DNA of 64,000 nt from an uncultured Elusimicrobia bacterium. Its GTDB lineage: Bacteria > Elusimicrobiota > Endomicrobiia > Endomicrobiales > Endomicrobiaceae. Position 1 is the stretch's first letter. Every line of letters begins with the position of its first letter. Where the stretch lies: NCBI GenBank assembly GCA_937916125.1, contig CALGGE010000066.1, forward strand, positions 42,874 through 106,873. Direction: 5' to 3'. The position numbers and the translations under genes are program-made. Below are positions 1-8,320 of the stretch, one piece after another. The notes below the pieces were generated by a model. That model worked only from the letters and a program-made list of their open reading frames with translations. It searched no databases and was not told the DNA's origin.

Positions 1-1373
1 TTTATATCATTATCAGCTTTAGTATCAAAATGATTTTCGGCAGGTTTGTTATCGTCATTGAACAAATTTTTTGCAAAATATAAATTTCTGTCATTGTTTA
101 TCTTATAGAACTTATCGGTTTCATCCATATATTCGTCCAACATGCTCAATACTCTGTTATCGGCATATTTATTCCACAACCGTTTATAAGTTTCTATATT
201 TTCTTTGTAATAATTATAATCATCGGAAGTTATTTTACCTGTTACATAATCCCGCAAATATTTTTCAAAATTCGTCATAAAAACGATATCTCTTTGAACT
301 TTCGTCTCGGAGAATCTTGTATTTATCTCTTCGGTAAGCTTGGCTTCTTCGCTTATCAAATCCAACGGATTTATTTTTTGACTTAATTCTATGTATCTGA
401 AATATTTATCAAGTTCCGAATATTTGCCGCTTAAATCCAAATTTTCCTGTCTGCACAGTTTTATTATGTATGTGTAAAGTTTATCGACTCCGGAAAAATT
501 ATCGGTATTATCAATTAACTGTTTGTAGGTGTTATAAGGAAGTATTTGTTTCAGAAAAAACAACAAACTTTGCATTTGTTCCGTTATTTTTGAAAAATTA
601 AGCCTGCTCTGCATATTGAGCAACATTATGTACGCAAAAGTATTTTCGTATTTTGTTAAATCTATTCCTAACTTATCTATATGTTTTGACAGTAAAGTAT
701 AATATTTTTGCGGTGAGAGTTTATCTTCTTTGAATTTTTTTGAAAGGTTTTCAAGTTTAAATTGTCTCTTTGTATAATGTTGTTTTTTTAATTTTTGAGA
801 ATCTTCTTCAATCGCTTTCAATATTAAATCTATTTTTTCCTGATTTTCTATTATTTTACCGAATCTTTTTAAATTTTCCAAATAGGGTTCTTTTTCTTCC
901 AATCCGTTTATTATTTCTGTTTTTCCGCTTTTTGCACTGTAATACTCGGCTCCTGTTAATCTTCCCGTTTCAAGGATTGTATCTAAAAGTTCTTCTTTTT
1001 TAGGGTTTTGGTTTATTTTGTCTGTCAACCAATTTGTGCTTACTTTACCGTAGGCACCTTCCAAATATATTTTGTTTATGCCGAATTTATTATCAAATGT
1101 TTCTATAATATTGCTTATATTTTTTTGTACTTTCGGATGACAGTGCAAATCCTGAATATTTATTATTACTCTGTCCGTTCCGGCATAATGAGCTTTTGTT
1201 ATTTGTCCGTAACCGTACGGCAAAACAAAGTCATCAAATATTTTACTATACCGATTTACTATTTCTTTGTTTATAATAATACTTGCCGTTGAAGGCTGAA
1301 TTACAAATGATATTAACAAACTTATCGTTACAATTAAAGAAATAAGTTTCTTAAATCTCATTATAATTTTCAT
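1..1373 (-). CDS. Exported NIQDLH/TGGFH-family protein, copy A (C-terminus beyond window)
   Basis: The reading frame is open from an ATG at 1373 down to base 1, so about 457 residues of the N-terminal part are visible and the rest lies outside. GGAG lies 8 bases before the ATG. Residues 1-30 form a signal peptide (KK, then a hydrophobic stretch ending PSTAS). Then come NIQDLHCH (about residue 60), YLEGA (about 85) and LTGAEYYS, which line up closely with copies B and C in this window. The window edge falls just before the expected TGGFH motif. The family is not one I can name. The two His motifs and the YLEG strand resemble the TIKI/TraB/ChaN fold, which is an inference. An intrinsic terminator ends about 16 bases upstream, so there is no room for a promoter in the gap. 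Confidence 0.85.
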   Translation of the reverse strand, partial: MKIIMRFKKLISLIVTISLLISFVIQPSTASIIINKEIVNRYSKIFDDFVLPYGYGQITKAHYAGTDRVIINIQDLHCHPKVQKNISNIIETFDNKFGINKIYLEGAYGKVSTNWLTDKINQNPKKEELLDTILETGRLTGAEYYSAKSGKTEIINGLEEKEPYLENLKRFGKIIENQEKIDLILKAIEEDSQKLKKQHYTKRQFKLENLSKKFKEDKLSPQKYYTLLSKHIDKLGIDLTKYENTFAYIMLLNMQSRLNFSKITEQMQSLLFFLKQILPYNTYKQLIDNTDNFSGVDKLYTYIIKLCRQENLDLSGKYSELDKYFRYIELSQKINPLDLISEEAKLTEEINTRFSETKVQRDIVFMTNFEKYLRDYVTGKITSDDYNYYKENIETYKRLWNKYADNRVLSMLDEYMDETDKFYKINNDRNLYFAKNLFNDDNKPAENHFDTKADNDI

Positions 1374-1388
1374 ATTTTCTTCTCCAAT

Positions 1389-1421
1389 AAAAAAACTTGT
1401 ATTGTTTTTACACAATACAAG
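1389..1421 (-). terminator. Intrinsic terminator/attenuator between membrane protein gene and copy A
   Basis: On the minus strand the perfect 9-bp stem CTTGTATTG/CAATACAAG (1413-1421 with 1396-1404) has an 8-base loop and is followed by seven T. The stop codon of the upstream 179-codon frame lies in the loop. The start codon of copy A is only 16 bases beyond the T-run, so transcripts reaching copy A must either read through this hairpin or start inside the upstream gene. Confidence 0.8.
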
Positions 1422-1901
1422 CCCTTTCTATATGTTTTTTATTATAATTTATTGATATAGATCTCGGTAAAACATTGAATAATATTTTCATCAGTAATAA
1501 TAAAAAAACACTTAATCGCAGAGGTATTTTCAGTGGATAACTTTTTAATTCAGGTATAAAATTTGTTGAATTTTTTATTTTATATACAACAAAAATCAAG
1601 ATTAAATTTAACATAGTAATTGTTAAGTTTGCCGTGCCTATATACTCGTTTATCTTTACAAAATTTTTGTTGCTATCTTTATTTGCTTTTTTTGTTTGAT
1701 GTTTATTTTGTGCGGTTTGTGGAAACATTGTGGATAAGACATCGATTGTCATATTTATTGATGCAAAAAATTTCCCTGCAACAGAACCGCTTGCCGAAAT
1801 ATTTTTCTTTTTAAAACAAAAAGACAAAGAAAAAATATTCAACACAAAAAACAACACAACAAAAAACGATAATATTTTGGTTTTATAACCTGTTTCCATA
1901 C
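1408..1901 (-). CDS. Small multi-span membrane protein of unknown function
   Basis: I do not recognise this protein. From the ATG at 1901 it is about 164 residues; a TTG start at 1947 would add 15. Three hydrophobic segments are visible: one near the N-terminus (ILSFFVVLFFVLNIFSLSF), one in the middle (LTITMLNLILIFVVY) and one near the C-terminus (LRLSVFLLLLMKILFNVLP). A charged Lys/Asn/Gln-rich stretch separates the first two. Neither start has a convincing Shine-Dalgarno sequence. It lies directly upstream of copy A on the same strand, separated by a terminator hairpin. It could be a holin-like or accessory membrane protein, but nothing in the sequence decides this. Confidence 0.55.
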
Positions 1902-1967
1902 TTAAATTATAATCTACAAACCTGATATTTTCAAGAATTTCTTGCAAAAATTTTGTAAAAATTTTAA

Positions 1968-1996
1968 TTGACTATTTTTATTTTTATATATATAAT
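1968..1996 (+). promoter_or_regulatory. Sigma70-type promoter for the hydrogenase regulator
   Basis: TTGACT (1968-1973), a 17-base spacer, and TATAAT (1991-1996). Initiation near 2003 would give a leader of about 165 nt before the gene at 2168. Confidence 0.85.
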
Positions 1997-2002
1997 ATCG
2001 GT

Positions 2003-2160
2003 ACATTGCAACGGATTGGCTTGGTTTTGCGGTAAAACTTTGAAAATCCCGTGGCTAAGAAATAAAACAAGTTGTTCGGTTTTTCCTAACAGCCGGTAAA
2101 TCGGATTTTATTTTTTCGGTCTCTTTTTGCAATGATGCAGAGAGAGTTTTTTATTTGAGG
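2003..2160 (+). promoter_or_regulatory. Structured 5' leader (candidate riboswitch, ligand unknown)
   Basis: CATTGCAA at 2004-2011, immediately after the predicted transcription start, pairs perfectly with TTGCAATG at 2127-2134 and closes a region of about 115 nt. Inside are further inverted repeats: GTTTT/AAAAC at 2024-2038 and GTTcGG/CCtAAC near 2078-2094. The 3' strand of the closing stem is shared with an intrinsic terminator (2121-2152). Closing stem and terminator therefore exclude each other, which is the usual layout of a transcriptional riboswitch. I tried it by eye against the consensus motifs I know (TPP, FMN, cobalamin, c-di-GMP, glycine, fluoride, ZTP, guanidine) and found no match. 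Confidence 0.6.
2121..2152 (+). terminator. Intrinsic terminator inside the leader
   Basis: The arms CTCTTTTTGCA (2121-2131) and TGCAGAGAGAG (2136-2146) pair over 11 positions, including G-U pairs, around a short loop. TTTTTTATTT follows. It lies upstream of GAGG (2157-2160) and the ATG at 2168, so it would stop transcription before the gene unless the alternative closing stem forms. Confidence 0.7.
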
Positions 2161-2167
2161 TAATTTT

Positions 2168-2455
2168 ATGTTAAAAAATGAAGAAACAAGAATAGCAATA
2201 ATAGCAATAGTCATAGAAGATAAAACGAAGTCTAATATTGTAAATTCCATATTACACGATTATGCTGATTTATTTGTCGGCAGGATGGGTATTCCGTTTA
2301 AAGAAAAGAAGATATCGGTTATTACTCTTATTGCTCAGGGAACTAATGATATTATTTCTTCTCTTACGGGAAAATTGGGACGGATAGAAGGTATTACGGT
2401 AAATTCAATGTTGACAAAAAAAGTTATAACGACAGTTGAAGAGTTGAAGAGTTGA
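2168..2455 (+). CDS. TM1266-like iron-only hydrogenase system regulator
   Basis: 95 residues. The core from RIAIIAIVIED to GRIEGITVNSML, with HDYADLFVGRMGIP and the ISVITLIAQG strand, matches the small ACT-like-fold family annotated as putative iron-only hydrogenase system regulator (TM1266 family). That family usually accompanies [FeFe]-hydrogenase maturation genes, none of which is visible here. GAGG precedes the ATG with normal spacing. Control probably occurs through the terminator-containing leader upstream. The last residues (TVEELKS and the stop) are encoded by copies of the GTTGAAGAG mini-repeat, so the C-terminal tail seems to come from repeat insertion and not from the family. It converges on the broken copy B gene. 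Confidence 0.8.
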   Translation: MLKNEETRIAIIAIVIEDKTKSNIVNSILHDYADLFVGRMGIPFKEKKISVITLIAQGTNDIISSLTGKLGRIEGITVNSMLTKKVITTVEELKS

Positions 2456-2600
2456 AAACGGCAATGTACAATGTATGATGTACAATGTACAATGAACGGC
2501 AACGACAACGACAGTTGAAAAGTTGAAGAGTTGAAGAGTTGAAAACGGCAATGTACAATGTACAATGTATGATGAACGACAGTTGAAGAGTTTAAACGGC
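2436..2600. repeat. Composite mini-repeat cluster
   Basis: Tandem 9-mers GTTGAAGAG and GTTGAAAAC alternate with TGTACAATG/TGTATGATG units and with AACGGC/ACGACA units. The whole pattern occurs almost twice, at 2436-2506 and 2511-2596. Related pieces occur at 23341-23420, 25605-25642, 31983-32000 and 63936-64000. The first 9-mers form the end of the preceding coding sequence. Confidence 0.85.
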
Positions 2601-2612
2601 GTACGGTAAAGA

Positions 2613-5600
2613 CTATGAGGCGGATAATATTTTTCTGATATTTTCGGTTATATTATCCCCGAAAATATAATCTGCAATTCTTAATATACCGGGATCAATT
2701 GCAGGACGTACGGGTTCAATTTCTTCCTTCTTACAAGCTTTCATAAGCCCTGCGAGTAAAAGTCTTGCCTTATAAACGGTATCTTGTCTGTTATCCATAT
2801 ATCCTAAAGCATCTTTTGACAATATTGAAAAAGCTTCTTTAAACACCATTGAATCAGAATACAAACTGCCCGCCTTTACCTGAGAAGAATATAAATTTAA
2901 AATATTATTCCGTTTAGGACCTTGTTCATACTCGATAAATTCATCCGGTTGTAAAGAAAAAACATCTTCAATATTCATTTTTTCCTTAAATAAAGATACG
3001 TGTGCCAACATTCCGTAAAAAATTTTCTGTCTCATATCTGCTGCCTGCTGAGTATCTCTACTGACATACGGATTAACTACAAATTTAAAAACTTTGCCGA
3101 AATCACCCTGCTTGTATTTTCTTACAATATTTGCCTCGTATATTCCAAATAAAAAGCTGCTGCTTACGGAAATTCTTGTTTGTTTGGATTCCACAAAATA
3201 ATCAAACAGATAAGAAAAATGTTCTTTCACATAACTGCTTGCCGTAGTATCACTTTCGTTTCTTAATATCCTTGCTATTTCTTCCTCTTCCTGTTGAGAT
3301 AAATTAACTTCCTGACGGGTTCCGTACTCATAAGCAAACCTCATTCTCTCTTTCATTCCTTTGGTTTCTTTAAACAATCTCATAAGATCCGATACGGCCT
3401 GTATTATATTGGAATTTTCTTTTGTATCTTCTTTTAATCGCTGTGCATATAACATATTTACCGGGATTATAAGTTTACCTATAGAATCACTGTTTATCAC
3501 TTTCTGAAGAATTTCCTCAAGTCTCTCATCTATTATATGATCCAAATAGACATCTTCCCCTTTTTCTGCAAGCAGAGCCAAACTTCCGGGATAACTGCCC
3601 TTAAGCAAAATACTATCTCTCTTGTTTGATAAAAATACCAATCTTGTTTCATATTCCTGCTGGTCCTTATAAATTGAAATTTCATAATTCACATCGTTCA
3701 TCTCCGACAAATCATATTTCCCTTCCATAAGAAGTTCTTCTTTACTTGATAAAGTTCTTGTAATTTTCAAATCATCAAAAAAATCTTTAAATTCATTCCA
3801 AACTTTATCGGCAACCTGAACAGAGATTTCAATATCCGGAAGTTCATTTCTTATATTCTCAAAATCGTTTAAAACGGATTTAATATCTTCAATTGAACAA
3901 TTTGCCAAGTCAAGTTTTATTCCGTCAACACCTATATCATTTACGTCAACACTGATCGTTCTTACAAAAGTTTTAAAAAACTCGTCGAAAAATCTGAAAG
4001 TATATTCAAGCACCATTTTTTTACCGTTCTTATGTAAATTACCTGAAAGTTTGGTTAAATTTTCTTTTACCGTAGTTTCTCTGTTTAAAACACGAACATT
4101 TAAATTATTGTCTCTGATAACAACTGTTATAAAATCTATATCACTGCCATTTAATATTTCAATAAATTCATTTTCTTCAAGTTCATTATTAAAAATATGT
4201 TCATCTGAAGCTATTTTTACACCTACATAAGAAGATTTTTGCTCGAAAAATTCGCCGAAGAAAGATTTTCTCTTCAAAGCTTTAACGGCTTTTACATTTT
4301 CTGCAACCGCTCTCATATCTTCGGCAACATGAGGATATTTCAAATCTTTTCTTCCTATTCTTGCAATAATATCTTCTATATTTACTACGGTATCGTATCC
4401 CATAACTTCCATTTCTTTTTCGTTTTCGGAATTTTTGCTTAAAACTACAGGTATATAAGTTTTGCCAAGAACCGACAGTGTCTGCCTTGCAGGTATTTGC
4501 GGAAACCCGTTAAAAGAAATAATACTGTTCTCTTCCTGTACTAAAAATTGCTTTGCATATTCCAACAAAACATCCTGCCAAATTAAACGTGTATCGGAAA
4601 TTCCGACCAATATAATGATACCGTTATTATTTTTTAAAACATATACGGGTATTTTAACACCGTTCTTTTCCAAAATTGTCGGGTTACCATAAACTTCCTC
4701 TTCCAAAACGGAATTCTTAACGGGAACTATCGTTAAAGATAAAAAACCGAGTTTTACTTTAGCGTTAACGGCTTCTCTGATTCTTGCAATATCCAAAGTA
4801 TCTGCTACATCCGACTCAATGGCAATCCAATTTCCTTTTTCAAATTTTGAGACCGTAGTATTAAAAAAACTTCTCACATTTGAATACAACTCTATAAAAA
4901 CTCTCTTTAAATTGTCGTATATATACGTAACTTTACCTTTTTTTATTGAAGGATTCTGAAGAAGTTTTTCCTCAACATTTAAATTTTGCATTTCTTCTCC
5001 TTCGTAAACATAAATTACATTTTCCTGCCATGGGAAACCTGCTTGAGTAAGCATTCTGTCAAAACTTTCCTTTCCATAATTATATGTAGCCATTAACGTT
5101 TCCAAATATGCCTGTTCGTTATGACCTCTGTTTCCCTCCGGGTACATTACTATCGTCAAACCGTCAATTTTTAAAACTTCTATTTTTTCAACATCTTTTG
5201 CCGTTGATCTTTTATACCAAACATCAAATATTTTATCATCTTTTAAATCGCCGTAGATAATATCGGAAAATTTATCGGCAATAGAATCATCCTGAAAATA
5301 AACAGCAAGCTCTTTCAGCAAATATCCGGGCATAAATACAATAGAATCTTTACCGGACTTTGAATATTCCAATGCCTTATCCATAAAAGCTTTAAATTCT
5401 TCATTGGCTAAAATTTGCTCTTCCGGATGACTATCATAATTACTTAATTTTTTATAGGTATATTTAACGGATTCCACGGGCCATATAAAAACAAATGTTT
5501 TATTTTCAAAATTCGGGAAAAAAGTCGTCAAAACATCTTTCAACCAATTGCGTTCTTTATAAGGGTATCTTATAATCGTTCCGTCAGATCTCATATAGTT

Positions 5601-7094
5601 GTGTTTATTCTGTCTGTTTACGGAAAACTTGGACGGGAACAATCCGTAAAAAGGAATATCCGTATATAAAAATGTTGCAGATGTCATAATATCCGTAAAC
5701 AAACTTTGAGACTCTTCCGACATAAAAAATGCGGAATCCTGTTCATCCAGCAGGGACATATCCAAGCATACATTTCGGTTCAACAATCCGTTACTTTCAA
5801 GAAACTCTTTAAAAGCTTTTGCATTTATTTCTTTATTGGAAATAAAACTCTTAAATTTTGATATATCAGCATAAAAAACATTATTGCTATTGTAAATAAG
5901 TTCCGAACGTTCCTCAATTTTTTCAACATCAGACCACTTTGTATATTTACCGTAAAAAACAATAACGGGATAAGTGTTGTCCCGGTTCCAATCTCTTTCA
6001 GAAGCCAAGAAAATTTTTCCTTTATTCAGTACGGACACAAGTTCGTTTTTTTTCTTATCTGCAGAAGAAAAATCGGTTTTTAGAACTTTATATATTTTAA
6101 TTATACCGTTTTCTCTTACAACTTCAAAGTCTCCCTCTGCCTGAATATCAATATCAAGCTCACCGATATCCGTCATATCAATATCTTTAACCGTAACGGA
6201 TGTTTTATCGGAACAATTTATTTTAAAAATACTGCCATCAGGTATATAAACATTATTCAATGTTATTGTACCGTGCAGAGAAACTTCGGCATTTTGTTCG
6301 ATGACGGTATCAACAAATACAACCTTTTCCAAATCAGTATCTTTCGTATCGGCACCGTTATTTACCAGACCTTTCTTTTTTACTTCTTTAGTGTAAGCAG
6401 CTCCCCCGCCCGGAACGGCACCGACAACAAACATCATCGGAAGCATTAAAACCATCTTCGTAAACAGCGACAAATTTCTATGTAAACGTTTTATTCTTCC
6501 CGGCTTTTGGGAACCCGTACTATTATCGACAAATTCTTCTTCCCGTAAATTTGTTATTTCGTTTCTGTTATTGATTTCCTTTACGGTATTTTTCGACACA
6601 TAAAACAGACGTTCTTTATTCTCAGACAAGAACGTCAACAAAAATCCTTTTTCGACAACTTCAATATTTTTCAGAACGGTATCATCGTCTAAACCTTTGG
6701 CATTAAAAATATCGGAAATATATTTTTGAACGACAGACACATTTTCTTGTACCGTTTCAATATTCTTGTAACGGTTAAAAAGTTCACTGAGCAAATCATA
6801 ATCCAAAAAGCCGACTGCTATAACCTTTGTAGGATCATCCCAACTTTCGTTCATCAAAGAACTTCTTATAAATTTCTGATACGTATTGTTCAATATTGAA
6901 AGCTGTCTCATATAATCTTCATAAAATTTACTCTTACTTTCAATAACATCAACAGATTTTACGTTAGGCATAATAACGGCATAATTGATATCAAGTCCGT
7001 CCATAAGTTGTTTCATTCCGCGACTGTGATATCCTCCGGTTATTATGATATCTACAGGCTGATCCGTAGTTTTTAATATTTCTTCAAAAGACAT
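2613..7094 (-). CDS. Exported NIQDLH/TGGYH-family protein, copy B, main C-terminal frame
   Basis: 1493 codons from the first in-frame ATG (MSFEEI), which has no Shine-Dalgarno sequence. Aligned with copy C, this frame begins in the middle of the shared N-terminal domain: VDIIITGGYHSRGM near its start corresponds to the copy C TGGFHTRGL motif. The frame stays open upstream of the ATG and overlaps the preceding fragment, so this is the rest of a gene split by a frameshift near 7165-7215. One hydrophobic stretch lies near residues 210-232 (LFTKMVLMLPMMFVVGAV). The large remainder is a mix of strands and helices that I cannot assign. The C-terminus NIRKILSAS resembles the ends of copy C and of the giant protein. 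It may be a pseudogene, or it may still be translated from an internal start. Confidence 0.7.
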   Translation of the reverse strand: MSFEEILKTTDQPVDIIITGGYHSRGMKQLMDGLDINYAVIMPNVKSVDVIESKSKFYEDYMRQLSILNNTYQKFIRSSLMNESWDDPTKVIAVGFLDYDLLSELFNRYKNIETVQENVSVVQKYISDIFNAKGLDDDTVLKNIEVVEKGFLLTFLSENKERLFYVSKNTVKEINNRNEITNLREEEFVDNSTGSQKPGRIKRLHRNLSLFTKMVLMLPMMFVVGAVPGGGAAYTKEVKKKGLVNNGADTKDTDLEKVVFVDTVIEQNAEVSLHGTITLNNVYIPDGSIFKINCSDKTSVTVKDIDMTDIGELDIDIQAEGDFEVVRENGIIKIYKVLKTDFSSADKKKNELVSVLNKGKIFLASERDWNRDNTYPVIVFYGKYTKWSDVEKIEERSELIYNSNNVFYADISKFKSFISNKEINAKAFKEFLESNGLLNRNVCLDMSLLDEQDSAFFMSEESQSLFTDIMTSATFLYTDIPFYGLFPSKFSVNRQNKHNYMRSDGTIIRYPYKERNWLKDVLTTFFPNFENKTFVFIWPVESVKYTYKKLSNYDSHPEEQILANEEFKAFMDKALEYSKSGKDSIVFMPGYLLKELAVYFQDDSIADKFSDIIYGDLKDDKIFDVWYKRSTAKDVEKIEVLKIDGLTIVMYPEGNRGHNEQAYLETLMATYNYGKESFDRMLTQAGFPWQENVIYVYEGEEMQNLNVEEKLLQNPSIKKGKVTYIYDNLKRVFIELYSNVRSFFNTTVSKFEKGNWIAIESDVADTLDIARIREAVNAKVKLGFLSLTIVPVKNSVLEEEVYGNPTILEKNGVKIPVYVLKNNNGIIILVGISDTRLIWQDVLLEYAKQFLVQEENSIISFNGFPQIPARQTLSVLGKTYIPVVLSKNSENEKEMEVMGYDTVVNIEDIIARIGRKDLKYPHVAEDMRAVAENVKAVKALKRKSFFGEFFEQKSSYVGVKIASDEHIFNNELEENEFIEILNGSDIDFITVVIRDNNLNVRVLNRETTVKENLTKLSGNLHKNGKKMVLEYTFRFFDEFFKTFVRTISVDVNDIGVDGIKLDLANCSIEDIKSVLNDFENIRNELPDIEISVQVADKVWNEFKDFFDDLKITRTLSSKEELLMEGKYDLSEMNDVNYEISIYKDQQEYETRLVFLSNKRDSILLKGSYPGSLALLAEKGEDVYLDHIIDERLEEILQKVINSDSIGKLIIPVNMLYAQRLKEDTKENSNIIQAVSDLMRLFKETKGMKERMRFAYEYGTRQEVNLSQQEEEEIARILRNESDTTASSYVKEHFSYLFDYFVESKQTRISVSSSFLFGIYEANIVRKYKQGDFGKVFKFVVNPYVSRDTQQAADMRQKIFYGMLAHVSLFKEKMNIEDVFSLQPDEFIEYEQGPKRNNILNLYSSQVKAGSLYSDSMVFKEAFSILSKDALGYMDNRQDTVYKARLLLAGLMKACKKEEIEPVRPAIDPGILRIADYIFGDNITENIRKILSAS

Positions 7095-7141
7095 TCTGTT
7101 ATTATTTTTTATAACGGCTCTGTTTGCCGATTCTTCTTTAT

Positions 7142-7870
7142 TTATTTTTTTATTATAAACCGTCTCAAGAATATCAAATTCTTTTCCGTTAAAGTTTGTG
7201 AGAAAGATGAATATAAATCGGTTAAAATGATTTGTTCTTCATTTAACAATTGTACTAAATCAATATCATTCTTATTTTGCAAATAATCACAAAATATATA
7301 AAAATTTTTATATTTTTTACCGTAATTTTCATCAGAAGAATTATCATCCAAATATTTTTTTATTTCTTTATAGTATTGTAACGGATAATTCTTATTCAAC
7401 TCTTTTATTTTTGAGTATTTATGATATGTCATTTTGTCAGCAAGAACGATGTTTATATCAAACAACTCTTTTTTAACTTTATTAAAGTTCAAATCTTTAT
7501 AATATTTTTCCAAATCCAAATACTTTCTTATTGTCTTATATTTAAATAACGGAATATTTCTCTTTTTAGAAAGAGAAACAAGATATGAAAAATATTTAGA
7601 CTGTGAAATGTACCCTTTCTTATAGCAATCAACAAGTTCGTCGAGACTTTTGACTGCAAAGCTGCAGACAAATGTTTTGGCATCATTTAAAACAGACGAT
7701 ATATCGAAAATTTTATTTTCAAGTAAAATTCTGTTTTCATATATTTTTGACAATATAATAAAATTTTCTTTATAAATATTTTCTTCTTCCAATCCCTTAA
7801 AATTTATTTTTTCGTTTTTATTAAAAATTCCGAAATATTCCGCACCTGTTATTTTACCGTCAGTAAGCAT
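7142..7870 (-). pseudogene. Copy B, middle fragment of split gene
   Basis: 242 codons beginning MLTDGKITGAEYFGIF, which aligns with NSGNLSGTEYYST in copy C and TGRLTGAEYYS in copy A. It is therefore the internal part of the shared N-terminal domain and not a gene of its own. Its frame joins the upstream fragment exactly if one copy of the 32-base duplication at 7872-7935 is removed (giving NNIIYKMLTDGK). At its other end it passes into the 1493-codon frame after a second shift near 7165-7215. The last residues (EKNLIFLRRFIIKK) are out-of-frame readthrough. Confidence 0.8.
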
Positions 7871-8280
7871 TTTGTAAATAATATTGTTTCTGATTTTTTC
7901 ATCTTGTAAATAATATTGTTTCTGACTTTTTCATCTTTTACGGCTTTAAGCCAGTTGAAATCCAAATCTTTTACGGCACCCTCAAGATATATATTTTCAA
8001 CATTATAATTTTTTGTCAAAAAATCCAAAATTACGGCAATATTTTCCTGAGTATTTTTATCGGAGTGCAAATCCTGTATATTAATCAACGTTTTTTCGGC
8101 ACCTATATATACATCATCAATAACCTTACCTAAGTCGGCGGGGATAAAATAATCCGCATTATCAACACTTACGGAAGTAATATTTACGGGTGCAATAACC
8201 GATGCACAAATATCACAACATATATAATTAACAATACAAACCGTTAGAATACATGAAATCAGTTTTTTGTAATTATACAT
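7849..8280 (-). pseudogene. Copy B, N-terminal fragment of split gene
   Basis: Start at 8280 (MYNYKK), with GGAG before the ATG. A longer frame reaches 8391 but that part overlaps the end of copy C and has no ribosome site. The fragment has a signal peptide (LISCILTVCIVNYICCDICAS), then NIQDLHSDKNTQ and YLEGAVKDLDFNWLK as in copies A and C. The frame is correct up to DEKVRNNIIYK. It then enters the second copy of a 32-base tandem repeat in the wrong frame and stops after the nonsense tail MKKSETILFTKCLLTVK. It lies 40 bases after copy C, so the two were probably one operon. Confidence 0.8.
7872..7935. repeat. 32-base tandem duplication that breaks copy B
   Basis: Bases 7872-7903 and 7904-7935 are two adjacent copies differing at one position (GATTTT versus GACTTT). 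32 is not a multiple of three. Removing one copy restores a continuous frame that agrees with both paralogues across the joint. Confidence 0.9.
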
Positions 8281-8320
8281 ATTTTCTCCGTGCTGCAAAA
8301 TATATAAAAATTTTACTGTT

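Noticed and set aside
2003..2160. Known riboswitch classes (TPP, FMN, cobalamin, c-di-GMP, glycine, fluoride, ZTP, guanidine) or T-box
   Set aside because: The conserved core sequences of these classes were not found by eye; only the general architecture is supported.
2436..2600. Possible CRISPR array
   Set aside because: Units are short, adjacent and without unique spacers of constant length.
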